Source: Gemmatimonadaceae bacterium (GTDB taxonomy: Bacteria; Gemmatimonadota; Gemmatimonadetes; Gemmatimonadales; Gemmatimonadaceae). From it: a DNA stretch of 64,000 nt. The DNA lies in the NCBI GenBank assembly GCA_036273715.1, contig DASUHB010000040.1:1-64000 (forward strand). Direction: 5' to 3'. The notes beneath the pieces are model-generated. The model saw nothing but the letters and a program-made list of their open reading frames with translations. It was not told the origin of the DNA and did no database searches. The number at the start of each line of letters is the position of its first letter. Position 1 is the stretch's first letter. Below, in pieces: positions 43,300 through 51,665 of the stretch. The position numbers and the translations under genes were made by a program.

Positions 43300-46200
43300 T
43301 CAGTCGGCCTTCGTCTCGCTGTCGCCTAACCGAGCCAACCGCCGCCGCACGTCGGCCACCTGCGGCTGCAGCTCGGGATCGGCGTTCCGCCACAGCTCGA
43401 TGAACGCCGCGTAGTGGGACGCGGCCTTCTCGCGCTCGCCCTTGGCCTCGTACAGCTCGCCTAACCGCTTGTGGATCCCGGCCAGCACGATCGCGTCGCC
43501 GAAACCGATCTGCTCGCCGGACCCGCCGAACAGCTTCGCCCAGAACGGCGTGGCGATGTACGCTTCGTATTCCGCGATCGCCGAGTCGGCCGACGACGAC
43601 GCGTCGAACGCGCGCGCGAGCATTAAGTGAATGCAGGGTGCGCACTCGTCCGACGGCAGGCCGTCGTACCACACGTCGGCCTGACGGAACTGGGACAGCG
43701 CGGTCTTCCCGTCGCCGCGCGCGAGCGCGATCAAGCCCAACGTGCCGTGCAGTCCCCGCGACTCGAGGCGCAAGTCACTCGTGTCCGGGTCGTCTCGCCG
43801 AAACTGCGCGACACTCGCCGCGGCCTTGTCGGGATCCCCGGCGATGGCGTAGGCCGTCGCGACGTCGAAGTACGGACGATCGGCCAGCGGGATCCGCGAC
43901 AGGGGCACGCCCGCCAGTGCAGCATCCACTTCGCGCACTGCGTTAGGCGATGGTCCGTGGAACCACGCATCGATGATCGCCTTGGTCAGCGCATCCTCGA
44001 GGCGAGCGCCGTCCGCCCGCGGCAGAACGGCCGCCTGCTCGCGCAACGCGCGCTCCCCATCGGCGAGACGGCCGTGCAGGAAATCCACTGTCGCACGGGC
44101 GCTTTGACCCCATTGCTGCAAGACCGGATCACCGCCCCGCACGAAACTGTCGACGAGCGCCTGGAACGCCGCGGTGTCGCCGGCCGCAAGGCGCACCAAC
44201 ACCTCGTGATGCTTGAACCCATGCGAATCGGGCGCGCGGCGCCGCCAGGACTCCAGTGTCTTCTCGGCGCCGCGCACATTCCCCTGGTCGAGCTGCAGCT
44301 CGATCGTGTTGCCAATCGCGATGCCCGGCTGCACGCCCTGACTTCTCGACATCGCGTTGAGCGATTCGGCCTTGGCATAGAGGCGCTCCGTGCGCAGCAC
44401 TTCGCCGGCGTTGATCGGGGCGACGGTCGAATCGCCGCGCTGGATGAGCGCCATGTACGCAGCGAGCGCGCGTGCGCGATCCTGGTGCGGACCTTCGTGA
44501 AAGTAGTACGCCTCCGTCTGCAGGCGCTCCATCTCGGGCAGACGGTCGCGCAATCGGTATGCGTGGACCAGCGCCGAATCCTGTTCGTCGCGGGAGCCGC
44601 CATTGTTGCCGATCGCGACCGCGAGCAGCCTCCACGCGGACGCAAAGTTCGAGTCCGCGGCTACGGCCTGGCGCGCGAACTGTACTGCCGCCGCAACGTT
44701 TTCTGCTCCATTCGCACGAGTGGCCTCGCTGAACAGGCGGAGCGCTTCGAGCGATGCCGTCGTCGCCTGCGCGAGCGGCGGACTGGCCTGCACGCTGCGC
44801 AGCGACTCGCCGATTTTTCCGCGCAGCTTCCTCGCCAACTTGTCCGTCGCGTCGATCAGCCCGCGCGGCCCGTCACCGGATTCGCGAAATGACGCGAGCT
44901 CGAGCCCGGAGTCGGCGCTGACTAACCGGAGCGTGATGATGTAGCCCGTGCCGACGCCGGTCACTTCTCCATCGACCACCGCCTTCACGCCTTCGCGCTG
45001 CGCCATCTCGCGCGCCGTCGCCAGGTCGAGGCGAGTGTTGGGCGGACGCTCCATGCGGCGCAGCTCGGCGGCGATCTGCGGCGCCGGCACGAGCGAGATC
45101 ATCGACGACTGCGCGAGCGCCGCCCGCACCGCGTCGCTGGCCACGGCGCCGAGCGCCGTGTCCGTATGCTGCACGCCGAAGTCGGCGATGATCACCGGCT
45201 CGCGCGCGGTGAACATGCCGCGCGCCAGCAACGACCCCGCCGGACCGATGCCTAACGCACGGAGCAGCATGAACGCGCCCACCAGGAGCACGAACGCGCC
45301 CACCGCGTACGCGCCGCCGAACATCGTTCTGCGCCAGGACAGGTGCGGACTCGCCTTGAGCGCCAGATGCGCCATCGTGCCGTGCGTCGCCACACTCGGC
45401 GTGCCGCCAGGCGTGAACGTGGGCGACGTCGTGAGCGCCCGGCGCGCCACGAACTGCGCGTACCCCGTGAACAGAATCACCGGCAGGCCGAGCGCCATGA
45501 CGATGAGCGAGCCCGGGAACACCCAGTCGGGAAGCCCGATGCCGACGATCGCCGCCTTCGCCAGCACCGCGACGGCCACGAACGCCACGGCGTAAATCAT
45601 GAGCGCCCGCCGGATCATCGCGCGCCCGCCAATGAGGATGCCGGGCAGCGCCCGTTGGCGGGAGGAGTCGCCCGTCGAAATCACGCCCAGCGTCGCCAGG
45701 ATCTCATCGGCCGACCGGGGACGCGCTCCCGGCTCCTTCTCGAGACACTGCGACACGAGCCGCGCCAATTCCGGCGGCGTATCCGGACGTTCGTCGGTCA
45801 CCGGATTCGGCGTCTCGCTCATGTGCGCGGCGAGCAGCCGCTGCGGCGTTTTCGCGTCGAACGGGGGATGCCCCGTGAGCAGCTCGTACGCCATGCAGCC
45901 GAACGCATAGAAGTCGGCGCGGTGATCCGTGTTCGGATCTCCCGCCGCCTGCTCCGGCGCCATGTACGCCGGGGTGCCGAGCGCCGTGCCTAACTGAGTG
46001 AGCGTGGCGCCGCGCGGTCCGGTCGCCGAGGCAGCGATGGCCTTGGCGATCCCGAAATCCGTGACCATCGCCGCGCCGCGCGAGAGCAGCACGTTGTCGG
46101 GCTTGATGTCGCGATGCACCACGCCGCGCTCGTGCGCGTAGGCGAGCGCCCGCGCCACGTCGCGCAGAATCGAAATGACCTCGGCGATGGACAGGGCCCC

Positions 46201-46515
46201 GAGCGCCAGCCGCGCACGCAGACTCTGCCCCTCCACGTACGGCATGGTGAAGTACGGCGCGCCCCCGCTGTCGCCCGCACTCAACACGGGAACGATGTTC
46301 GCCTGCTGAAGCGAGGCGGCCAAGAGGATCTCACGCTCGAACCGATCCGCGCTCAATCCCTGCATGAGCTCCGGCGCCAAGACCTTGACCACGACTTTGC
46401 GGTTGAGCCGGAGCTCATTGGCCACGAACACGCGCGACATGCCGCCGCCCCCGAGCTCATGCTCGAGGGTGTACGTCGTGCGCAATGTGTCCTGGAGTTG
46501 GTCCCGCAGATCCAT
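43300..46515 (-). CDS. Membrane Ser/Thr protein kinase with C-terminal TPR array
   Basis: 1071 residues. The cytoplasmic kinase domain (about 15-280) is intact: GGGGMSRVFVA, VVVKVLAPEL, HRDIKPDNVLL, DFGIAKAI, GTPAYMAPEQ and FYAFGCMAYELL. Membrane segments follow at about 300-345 (AVAFVAVAVLAKAAIVGIGL, LIVMALGLPVILFTGYAQ) and 405-435 (AVGAFVLLVGAFMLLRALG). The extracytoplasmic part has a FlgO/adenylate-cyclase-like domain (VIIADFGVQHTDTALG, VDGEVTGVGTGYIITLRLV) and TPR repeats to the end. The layout is common in Gemmatimonadota kinases. It could phosphorylate cytosolic targets in response to envelope signals. The small ORF and glycosylase follow at a distance of 72 bp. Confidence 0.9.
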   Translation of the reverse strand: MDLRDQLQDTLRTTYTLEHELGGGGMSRVFVANELRLNRKVVVKVLAPELMQGLSADRFEREILLAASLQQANIVPVLSAGDSGGAPYFTMPYVEGQSLRARLALGALSIAEVISILRDVARALAYAHERGVVHRDIKPDNVLLSRGAAMVTDFGIAKAIAASATGPRGATLTQLGTALGTPAYMAPEQAAGDPNTDHRADFYAFGCMAYELLTGHPPFDAKTPQRLLAAHMSETPNPVTDERPDTPPELARLVSQCLEKEPGARPRSADEILATLGVISTGDSSRQRALPGILIGGRAMIRRALMIYAVAFVAVAVLAKAAIVGIGLPDWVFPGSLIVMALGLPVILFTGYAQFVARRALTTSPTFTPGGTPSVATHGTMAHLALKASPHLSWRRTMFGGAYAVGAFVLLVGAFMLLRALGIGPAGSLLARGMFTAREPVIIADFGVQHTDTALGAVASDAVRAALAQSSMISLVPAPQIAAELRRMERPPNTRLDLATAREMAQREGVKAVVDGEVTGVGTGYIITLRLVSADSGLELASFRESGDGPRGLIDATDKLARKLRGKIGESLRSVQASPPLAQATTASLEALRLFSEATRANGAENVAAAVQFARQAVAADSNFASAWRLLAVAIGNNGGSRDEQDSALVHAYRLRDRLPEMERLQTEAYYFHEGPHQDRARALAAYMALIQRGDSTVAPINAGEVLRTERLYAKAESLNAMSRSQGVQPGIAIGNTIELQLDQGNVRGAEKTLESWRRRAPDSHGFKHHEVLVRLAAGDTAAFQALVDSFVRGGDPVLQQWGQSARATVDFLHGRLADGERALREQAAVLPRADGARLEDALTKAIIDAWFHGPSPNAVREVDAALAGVPLSRIPLADRPYFDVATAYAIAGDPDKAAASVAQFRRDDPDTSDLRLESRGLHGTLGLIALARGDGKTALSQFRQADVWYDGLPSDECAPCIHLMLARAFDASSSADSAIAEYEAYIATPFWAKLFGGSGEQIGFGDAIVLAGIHKRLGELYEAKGEREKAASHYAAFIELWRNADPELQPQVADVRRRLARLGDSETKAD

Positions 46516-46550
46516 CGTGTGGTGCGGCGTCCGCGAAGGGTCGCAAAAAC

Positions 46551-46649
46551 TTACGGCGACATGGCAAGCGTCGCCAGCAGTTTCGCCTCGCCGGCCTCGG
46601 TTAGGCTGTACGCCGCGGCGTCACGCCCCGGACCTCGAAGCAGCCTGCG
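46551..46649 (-). pseudogene. Possible C-terminal remnant of a winged-helix protein
   Basis: In frame directly after the stop of the glycosyltransferase, the sequence RDAAAYSLTEAGEAKLLATL continues to TAA at 46551-46553. 'YSLTEAGEAKLL' is a typical ending of wHTH regulators (PadR/MarR-like wing followed by a helix). No start or upstream domain is present, so it would be a remnant left by deletion. Low confidence. Confidence 0.3.
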
Positions 46650-47909
46650 TCAGGAAGACAGCGACGGCAACCCGGACGTGGCATCCGGAATCTGGCCCTC
46701 GGACCGCTTCGCCGCGACGGCCAGATACTCCGCGATCATGCCGCGGCCGATCGTCTCCCACGAATACACCCGCTCCACCGTCGATCGGCCGGAGCGGCCG
46801 AGCCGGTCGCGCAGTGATTCGTCATTCAACACCGCAATCACGGCGTCCGCGAATGCGCGCGGGTCGTCGCGCACCAGGATGTTGTCGCCATCGACTGCCG
46901 CCAGTCCCTCGCAGCCGATCGAAGTGCTCACCACCGCTTTCCCCATGGCCCATGCGTCGAGAATCTTGATGCGTGTGCCACCTCCAACCCGAATCGGAGC
47001 GATGCAGCACCCTGCCCCTCCGACATGCGGCCGCGTGTCTTCGACGTAGCCGGTTGCCTCGATGCCGAAGTCGCGCCGGAATCCGCTTCTCTCCTCCGCC
47101 GTCGTGCTTCCGACCCATACGACGTGCGGTGATGCGCCCCGCTCCCGAATCAACGGGAGAATCGCTTGACCAAAGTACCGCATAGCGTCGGCGTTCGGAA
47201 ACCAGCTGCTGCCGCCGACAAAAACGACGCTGTCGGCAGCTCCGCCGCCCCGCGGGTGGAAATAGTCCACGTCTACGCCATTCGGGACAACGGCAACACG
47301 CGACCCGGGCGCAACGGCGCGGAGCGCATCGCGGTCGACGTCCGACACCGTCACGTTCAAATCGACGCGCGGGCACCAGCGACGTTCCTCGCGTCTCATC
47401 AACTCGGCCTGATACGCGATGTAGCCCCGCGTCCACGGCGCGCGCTGTTGTTGGGCGCGCCTCCTGAGCAACGCGGATTGCACATCGTGATGCACGCAGA
47501 TCAGCGGCACGTTGCCAATGCGCGGGAAATAGTCGGACAGGTCGAGGCTGTCCGCATGCGCAAGCGAGAAGTGCTCGGAGGCGAGAAGGTCGACGAGCCG
47601 CGCGCGGAATTTGTGCGAACGGTACGCGAACGCGGTGTAGACGCGCCGGCTCACCGAGCTATGAAGATGGTCGCGCAGCAAGCGCAGCCGCGAATGCTCC
47701 TGTGGAATCGGGAATGCTTCCACACGCGCCAAGTCGCGAAGCCCCGCGACCGCCGTGTCGCTGCTGGTCTTCGAGCGATAGAAGCAAAGGGCGACGATGT
47801 CGAACGCCGTCGCGAGCTGCTTGAGGACGTTGTACGTGCGAACCTTGACGCCGCCGTCGGGCGGGAACGGGAGCGTTTGCGACAGAACGAGAAGCTTCGG
47901 CCGTATCAC
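46650..47909 (-). CDS. GT4-like glycosyltransferase
   Basis: 419 residues from GTG 47909, which overlaps the TGA of the upstream fusion gene (GTGA). GT-B fold glycosyltransferase: N-terminal LVLSQTLPFPPDGGVKVRTYNVLKQLA (acceptor domain), VPNGVDVDYFHP, VVFVGGSSWFPN and the C-terminal donor motif CCIAPIRVGGGTRIKILDAWAMGKAVVST with the conserved E-x7-E replaced by a G-rich variant (RVGGGTRIK is typical of GT4). This resembles sugar transferases of the polysaccharide clusters that carry XrtA/EpsH, but no such partner lies in the window. The sugar and acceptor are unknown. The segment is poor in the GTTAGGC motif. Confidence 0.86.
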   Translation of the reverse strand: MIRPKLLVLSQTLPFPPDGGVKVRTYNVLKQLATAFDIVALCFYRSKTSSDTAVAGLRDLARVEAFPIPQEHSRLRLLRDHLHSSVSRRVYTAFAYRSHKFRARLVDLLASEHFSLAHADSLDLSDYFPRIGNVPLICVHHDVQSALLRRRAQQQRAPWTRGYIAYQAELMRREERRWCPRVDLNVTVSDVDRDALRAVAPGSRVAVVPNGVDVDYFHPRGGGAADSVVFVGGSSWFPNADAMRYFGQAILPLIRERGASPHVVWVGSTTAEERSGFRRDFGIEATGYVEDTRPHVGGAGCCIAPIRVGGGTRIKILDAWAMGKAVVSTSIGCEGLAAVDGDNILVRDDPRAFADAVIAVLNDESLRDRLGRSGRSTVERVYSWETIGRGMIAEYLAVAAKRSEGQIPDATSGLPSLSS

Positions 47910-49972
47910 GGATACGCCGTGCCCCGATTCGCATTTCCGCCGCTCGCGGCTTGCGACTTCTCGTCGCCCATGCGCGCCGCCAGGGCGCGAACCTGCGCGT
48001 TGTCGTAGCGCCGCGAAGCAAAGACCTTGCGCAAGCTGATCGCGGGGCGTCGCGGCCGTAGGGCCTTCTGGAGCAGTGTGGCCATGCCCGAGAGCGGCAC
48101 GAGAACCGGCCACGGGAGCCAGATGACGGTGAGGCCGGGGTTGTCGCGACGCAGGTTCCCGACCAGGTCCCGTTTCGTTGGCGGGTCCGTTGCGATCAGG
48201 TTGACGACGTTCGGCGCCTCGCTGAACCGCTCGGCCATGTGAGCCAGGACATCGGCAGTGAATCGGATGTCGACGGCGTCGACACGGTCGCGTCGTCCGC
48301 CGACGGCCACGAACATCGGGCCGATGCGCCGGCCGAGCAGCCCCGGAGGATCGAACGCCGCGTAATCGACGATGGCGCCCGGACGGACCACCTTGACGCT
48401 GAGACCGAGGGACGCGCCTAACTCGATGGCGCGCCGCTCCGACTCGAGCTTGCCCCACACGTACGGTCCCGAGCCACGGCTATCAGGTTCGAGCGCCGTG
48501 TTCTCGTTGATCAGTCCCCGGCGAGGACGCGAGAGCACCGCCAAGCTGCTGACGTGGATTACCTGGCGCACCCCGGCAGCAGCGGCCGCGCGAAGCACTC
48601 GCTCAGTCGCGTCGATCGAATTGCGCTGATGCTCTTCCCAACCGCCCGATGTTTCGGCTGCGGCGTGGATCAGGACATCTGCGCCCGCCAGCGCTTGTGG
48701 ATCGACACCTTTCCCCAGATCCGCCGCGATGTAGTCAACGCCCGGCAAACGCTCCCACGCAGCTGGCGGTCGCCTGGCCAGCACGCGGACGGCCAGTCCC
48801 CGATCGAGCAGTTTCTTTGTGACGGCCCTGCCGAGAAATCCGGTCCCGCCGGTCAGAGCAACCGCGAGCCGGCCAACCGGCGCCGCTGTTTCGGCGAGGG
48901 ATGGTGGCGCCGTTAGCGCCTGCGAGATTTTCTCGCAGATGCGAACCGTTTCGATGATGCTCTCCGGGCTGATCGGCGACGGTGAGCCTTCCTGGACTGC
49001 GGTATAGAAAGCGCCGAACAGTTCCGCGAGCCCGGGATACCATCGCTGGCGTTTGATGAACCGGCGACCGAGCGCGCGCGTCGTCCCACCGACAAGCTGC
49101 GTGGCAATGCGATACGGCGACAGAATCTTGTCGATTCCGGACGTGCCGGGGCCGAACAGCTTTTGCACCGTGCCGCGAACGAAGTCGGCGTAAATTGCTC
49201 CGTTAGTCCCAACCAGGCGCAGATAGCTTTCGATCGGACGTCCTTCCACCGTCACGATCAGGTGGCCGGTCACGGATCCGCGCCGCACCAGGGCGTGCAC
49301 CGTCCCCGCGTGCCCCACCTGGATGGATTTCAACTCCGTGGGTCCCGGGGATGCTCGCTCGAGAAAATTCAGCAGCAGGTATACGGGATGGGGCAGGATG
49401 TCGAGCAGCATGAGGTCGGCCGGAAGCGGTGCTCCGCCGCCGATGCGGAACGAGAAATAGCTCTCGACATGAACGATCCGGCCGAGCGCTGCCGCGTTCG
49501 CCTCCGCTTTGCGGGCCGGTTGCTCGTAAAGCAACTGGTGGCCAGCGCATACGAGCACGTGGCGTGACGAAGCGAGCCGCAACAGCTCTTCCGCTTCGCC
49601 CACCGTGGGCGTGAACGGCTTCTCAACATACACGTGGCATCCCGCTTCGATGGCCGCTCGCGCCAATTGCATGTGGGTCGCGGGCGGGGTGCAGATATGA
49701 ATCACGTCCATGCCGCCACCGGCCAGCATATCGTCGACGGATTCGTAGGCGGCCGCGTCCGGCGCCTGCGCCGCAAGAGCGTTGCGTGCAACCGACGATG
49801 GGTCCGCGAAGGCGACGACCCGGGCGGGTATGCCGGCCCGGGCAATGGCCAGCGCATGATTCACGGCCATGTGCCCGGCGCCCACAATTCCTATGCGCAG
49901 CGGGCTCTTCGTTTGGGTTGACGGCGGTTTGGTGTCAGGAAGTAAACCGGCAGCAGGCGGTGCAGAGGTCAT
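47906..49972 (-). CDS. Bifunctional Gfo/Idh/MocA oxidoreductase fused to NAD-dependent epimerase/dehydratase
   Basis: 688 residues, two separate Rossmann enzymes in one chain. Residues about 25-350 are Gfo/Idh/MocA: IGIVGAGHMAVNHA, CTPPATHMQLARAAIEAGCHVYVEKPFTPT with the EKP lysine, and GHQLLYE. Residues about 368-640 are an extended SDR: ALTGGTGFLGRAVTKKLLDRG, HAAAETSG and Y-x3-K in YVWGKLESER. A tail (RRPAISLRKVF) follows. Such fusions are rare and fit two sequential steps on a nucleotide sugar, with the adjacent glycosyltransferase as end user. The start at 49972 (MTSAPPA...) is the first in-frame start of the frame; an N-terminal extension of about 25 residues precedes the nucleotide loop. 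Confidence 0.87.
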   Translation of the reverse strand: MTSAPPAAGLLPDTKPPSTQTKSPLRIGIVGAGHMAVNHALAIARAGIPARVVAFADPSSVARNALAAQAPDAAAYESVDDMLAGGGMDVIHICTPPATHMQLARAAIEAGCHVYVEKPFTPTVGEAEELLRLASSRHVLVCAGHQLLYEQPARKAEANAAALGRIVHVESYFSFRIGGGAPLPADLMLLDILPHPVYLLLNFLERASPGPTELKSIQVGHAGTVHALVRRGSVTGHLIVTVEGRPIESYLRLVGTNGAIYADFVRGTVQKLFGPGTSGIDKILSPYRIATQLVGGTTRALGRRFIKRQRWYPGLAELFGAFYTAVQEGSPSPISPESIIETVRICEKISQALTAPPSLAETAAPVGRLAVALTGGTGFLGRAVTKKLLDRGLAVRVLARRPPAAWERLPGVDYIAADLGKGVDPQALAGADVLIHAAAETSGGWEEHQRNSIDATERVLRAAAAAGVRQVIHVSSLAVLSRPRRGLINENTALEPDSRGSGPYVWGKLESERRAIELGASLGLSVKVVRPGAIVDYAAFDPPGLLGRRIGPMFVAVGGRRDRVDAVDIRFTADVLAHMAERFSEAPNVVNLIATDPPTKRDLVGNLRRDNPGLTVIWLPWPVLVPLSGMATLLQKALRPRRPAISLRKVFASRRYDNAQVRALAARMGDEKSQAASGGNANRGTAYP

Positions 49973-50043
49973 TGTATGCGTCGAATCGAGAGTCGGAGAG
50001 GCGTTAGCAAGTTACAAGCCCGCGGTGCAGCGCGTTTCGGGGC

Positions 50044-50361
50044 TCATTCCTTCACGCCCGAGGCTGCGAGGACGTCGTAGTGCACGACGAACGGCTCGCG
50101 TTCCAACAGATAGTCGTCGTCCTCCGGGTAGTAGCGCGCCCGCTCGTAGTCCTCGCCGGCGAAGGCGCGGATCGCGTCGAGCGACTGCCAGAGTGTGAGC
50201 AGCAGAAAGTGCGTCACATCACCGTCGTCGCGGCGCAGCACGAATACGCCGCGGTTGCCGGGGGTCGCGGCGTAGTCGGAGAGTCCCGTACGCAGCAGAT
50301 ACTTGTGATAGGCGTCGGCTTTCTTGGCCGGCACGCGGCCGTGCCAGGTTCGTCCAATCAT
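50044..50361 (-). CDS. ABM-like dimeric alpha-beta barrel protein
   Basis: 105 residues. MIGRTWHGRVPAKKADAYHKYLLRTGL and FLLLTLWQSLDAIRAFAGEDYERARYYPEDDDYLLE fit the antibiotic-biosynthesis-monooxygenase-like ferredoxin fold, used by small monooxygenases and heme-degrading proteins. Catalytic residues cannot be assigned. It ends 71 bp from the fusion gene and starts 19 bp after the stop of the membrane protein at 50381; both are on the minus strand and probably co-transcribed. Confidence 0.75.
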   Translation of the reverse strand: MIGRTWHGRVPAKKADAYHKYLLRTGLSDYAATPGNRGVFVLRRDDGDVTHFLLLTLWQSLDAIRAFAGEDYERARYYPEDDDYLLEREPFVVHYDVLAASGVKE

Positions 50362-50380
50362 GGGACTCCGATTGCTTGCG

Positions 50381-50857
50381 TTAGGCGTGGAGGTGCTGGG
50401 CGAGATGCACCGTGCCGGCGAGCAGCGCCATGAACACGACGAACAGCAAGGCGCCGCGCACCCAGTTGCCCGTCGCCCACTGGCGAGCCGCGCGGCGCAG
50501 TGCCGCCGGATCCTGCGGTTCGGATGACTTGAACATCACAGCGAGTCGCGGATAGTGGAACGTGTAGGTGATCACGTCGGCCACGATCAGCGCGATGAGG
50601 GCGACGAGAAATGCGTTGCCGCCGGGCTTGCCCCAGTCGAACACGACGGCGCCGAGCGTGAGCAGCTGTGCGGCGGGGGCAACGACGCGGAAGAACCGCG
50701 CCGGCGTGGCGCCCGCCAGAAACTGCCGCGCGAGTGCGATGGACGCGGGTATGTCCCGCTCGTAGTTGGGCGCCATGACGACGGTCTCGTACCACGTCGC
50801 GCCGAAGAGCAGCGCGACGGCGATGAGCGCGAGAATACCGAAGACGTGGGGAAGCAT
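50381..50857 (-). CDS. DUF1772-like integral membrane protein
   Basis: 158 residues from ATG 50857. Four membrane segments are seen: LPHVFGILALIAVALLFG, FFRVVAPAAQLLTLGAVVF, LVALIALIVADVITYTF and ALLFVVFMALLAGTVH. GATWYETVVMAPNYERDIPASI after the first helix matches the pattern of DUF1772 / anthrone oxygenase-like proteins. The enzyme function is not established for the bacterial members. The TAA stop is in a GCCTAAC motif. Confidence 0.75.
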   Translation of the reverse strand: MLPHVFGILALIAVALLFGATWYETVVMAPNYERDIPASIALARQFLAGATPARFFRVVAPAAQLLTLGAVVFDWGKPGGNAFLVALIALIVADVITYTFHYPRLAVMFKSSEPQDPAALRRAARQWATGNWVRGALLFVVFMALLAGTVHLAQHLHA

Positions 50858-50972
50858 CGATGGGCCTTGCGTTAGGCAACGAGGACGGCGCGGCGGCGAT
50901 GCGCGACGCCGGGAACGGTCGCCGCTGAATGTGGCACCGGTCCCGCGCCCCGCGCAAATGCGGATGCCGGTC

Positions 50973-51488
50973 TCACACGGCGCGCGCCATGCGCACGAGC
51001 GGGACCACGACGCCGTCCGGCAGCGTGGCCTCGATGCGCTCGATTTCCGCGAAGCCGAGTGCGCGATACAGGGGTTCACCGGGGAGCGTCGCCATGAGCT
51101 CGATCCGACGGAATCCTGCCGCACGCGCGGCGCCGACGCATTCGGCATAGAGTCGCCGCGCCAGGCCGCGCCGTGTGAACGCCGGGTGCACGAAGAACGC
51201 GCGGATCTTTGCGGCGTCCCGCGTCGGATCGAGCCGCGCGTCTGTCGTGTCGTGCGACGCCATCTGATCGCCACCATACAGAGCGCGACGCGAACTCCAG
51301 CCACCCGCCGCGGCGGGCGCGCCGTCCGGCGCGTGGATCACATAGTAAGTGCCATCGGTGACGAGATGCGTGTCGACGCCAAAAACATGCGTCACCAGAG
51401 CGTCGACCTGCGCAGGCGTGTAATAGCCCGCGCTCAGTCCCCGAGCGGATTCCGCAATCATGGCGTTGAGCGCCGGGACGTCGGACAT
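50973..51488 (-). CDS. GNAT-family acetyltransferase
   Basis: 171 residues from ATG 51488. The acetyl-CoA loop is RRGLARRLY within FFVHPAFTRRGLARRLYAECVGAARAAGF, followed by LMATLPGEPLYRALGFAEIERIE. The conserved first beta strand (LALRVATMSDVPALNAMI) begins just upstream of the ATG, so the true start may be a GTG further upstream, within 100 bp. The substrate is unknown. It is divergent from the GH2 gene. Confidence 0.8.
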   Translation of the reverse strand: MSDVPALNAMIAESARGLSAGYYTPAQVDALVTHVFGVDTHLVTDGTYYVIHAPDGAPAAAGGWSSRRALYGGDQMASHDTTDARLDPTRDAAKIRAFFVHPAFTRRGLARRLYAECVGAARAAGFRRIELMATLPGEPLYRALGFAEIERIEATLPDGVVVPLVRMARAV

Positions 51489-51665
51489 CGTGGCCACGCG
51501 GAGCGCGAGGGCCGCGTTCTTTGTTAGGCAATCGCCGGCTGCGCCTGCCGTCTCGGCACGCGCATTGGAGCCGGGCACCGCGTTCCGGGCCACATCCGGC
51601 GCTGGTCGCTTGTGAGGCCCACGCATTGGTTGAAAGTTATGCGTCGCGACCAACCACACGGAACC

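Noticed and set aside
42449-43672. Long minus frame upstream of the DNA glycosylase as one 407-residue protein
   Set aside because: The upstream two thirds overlap the kinase gene in another frame and show no domain; the Nth-like domain starts at 43117.
46650-48458. Glycosyltransferase frame extended to 48458
   Set aside because: The extension overlaps the epimerase domain gene in another frame; GTG 47909 is coupled to its TGA and starts the GT-B domain.
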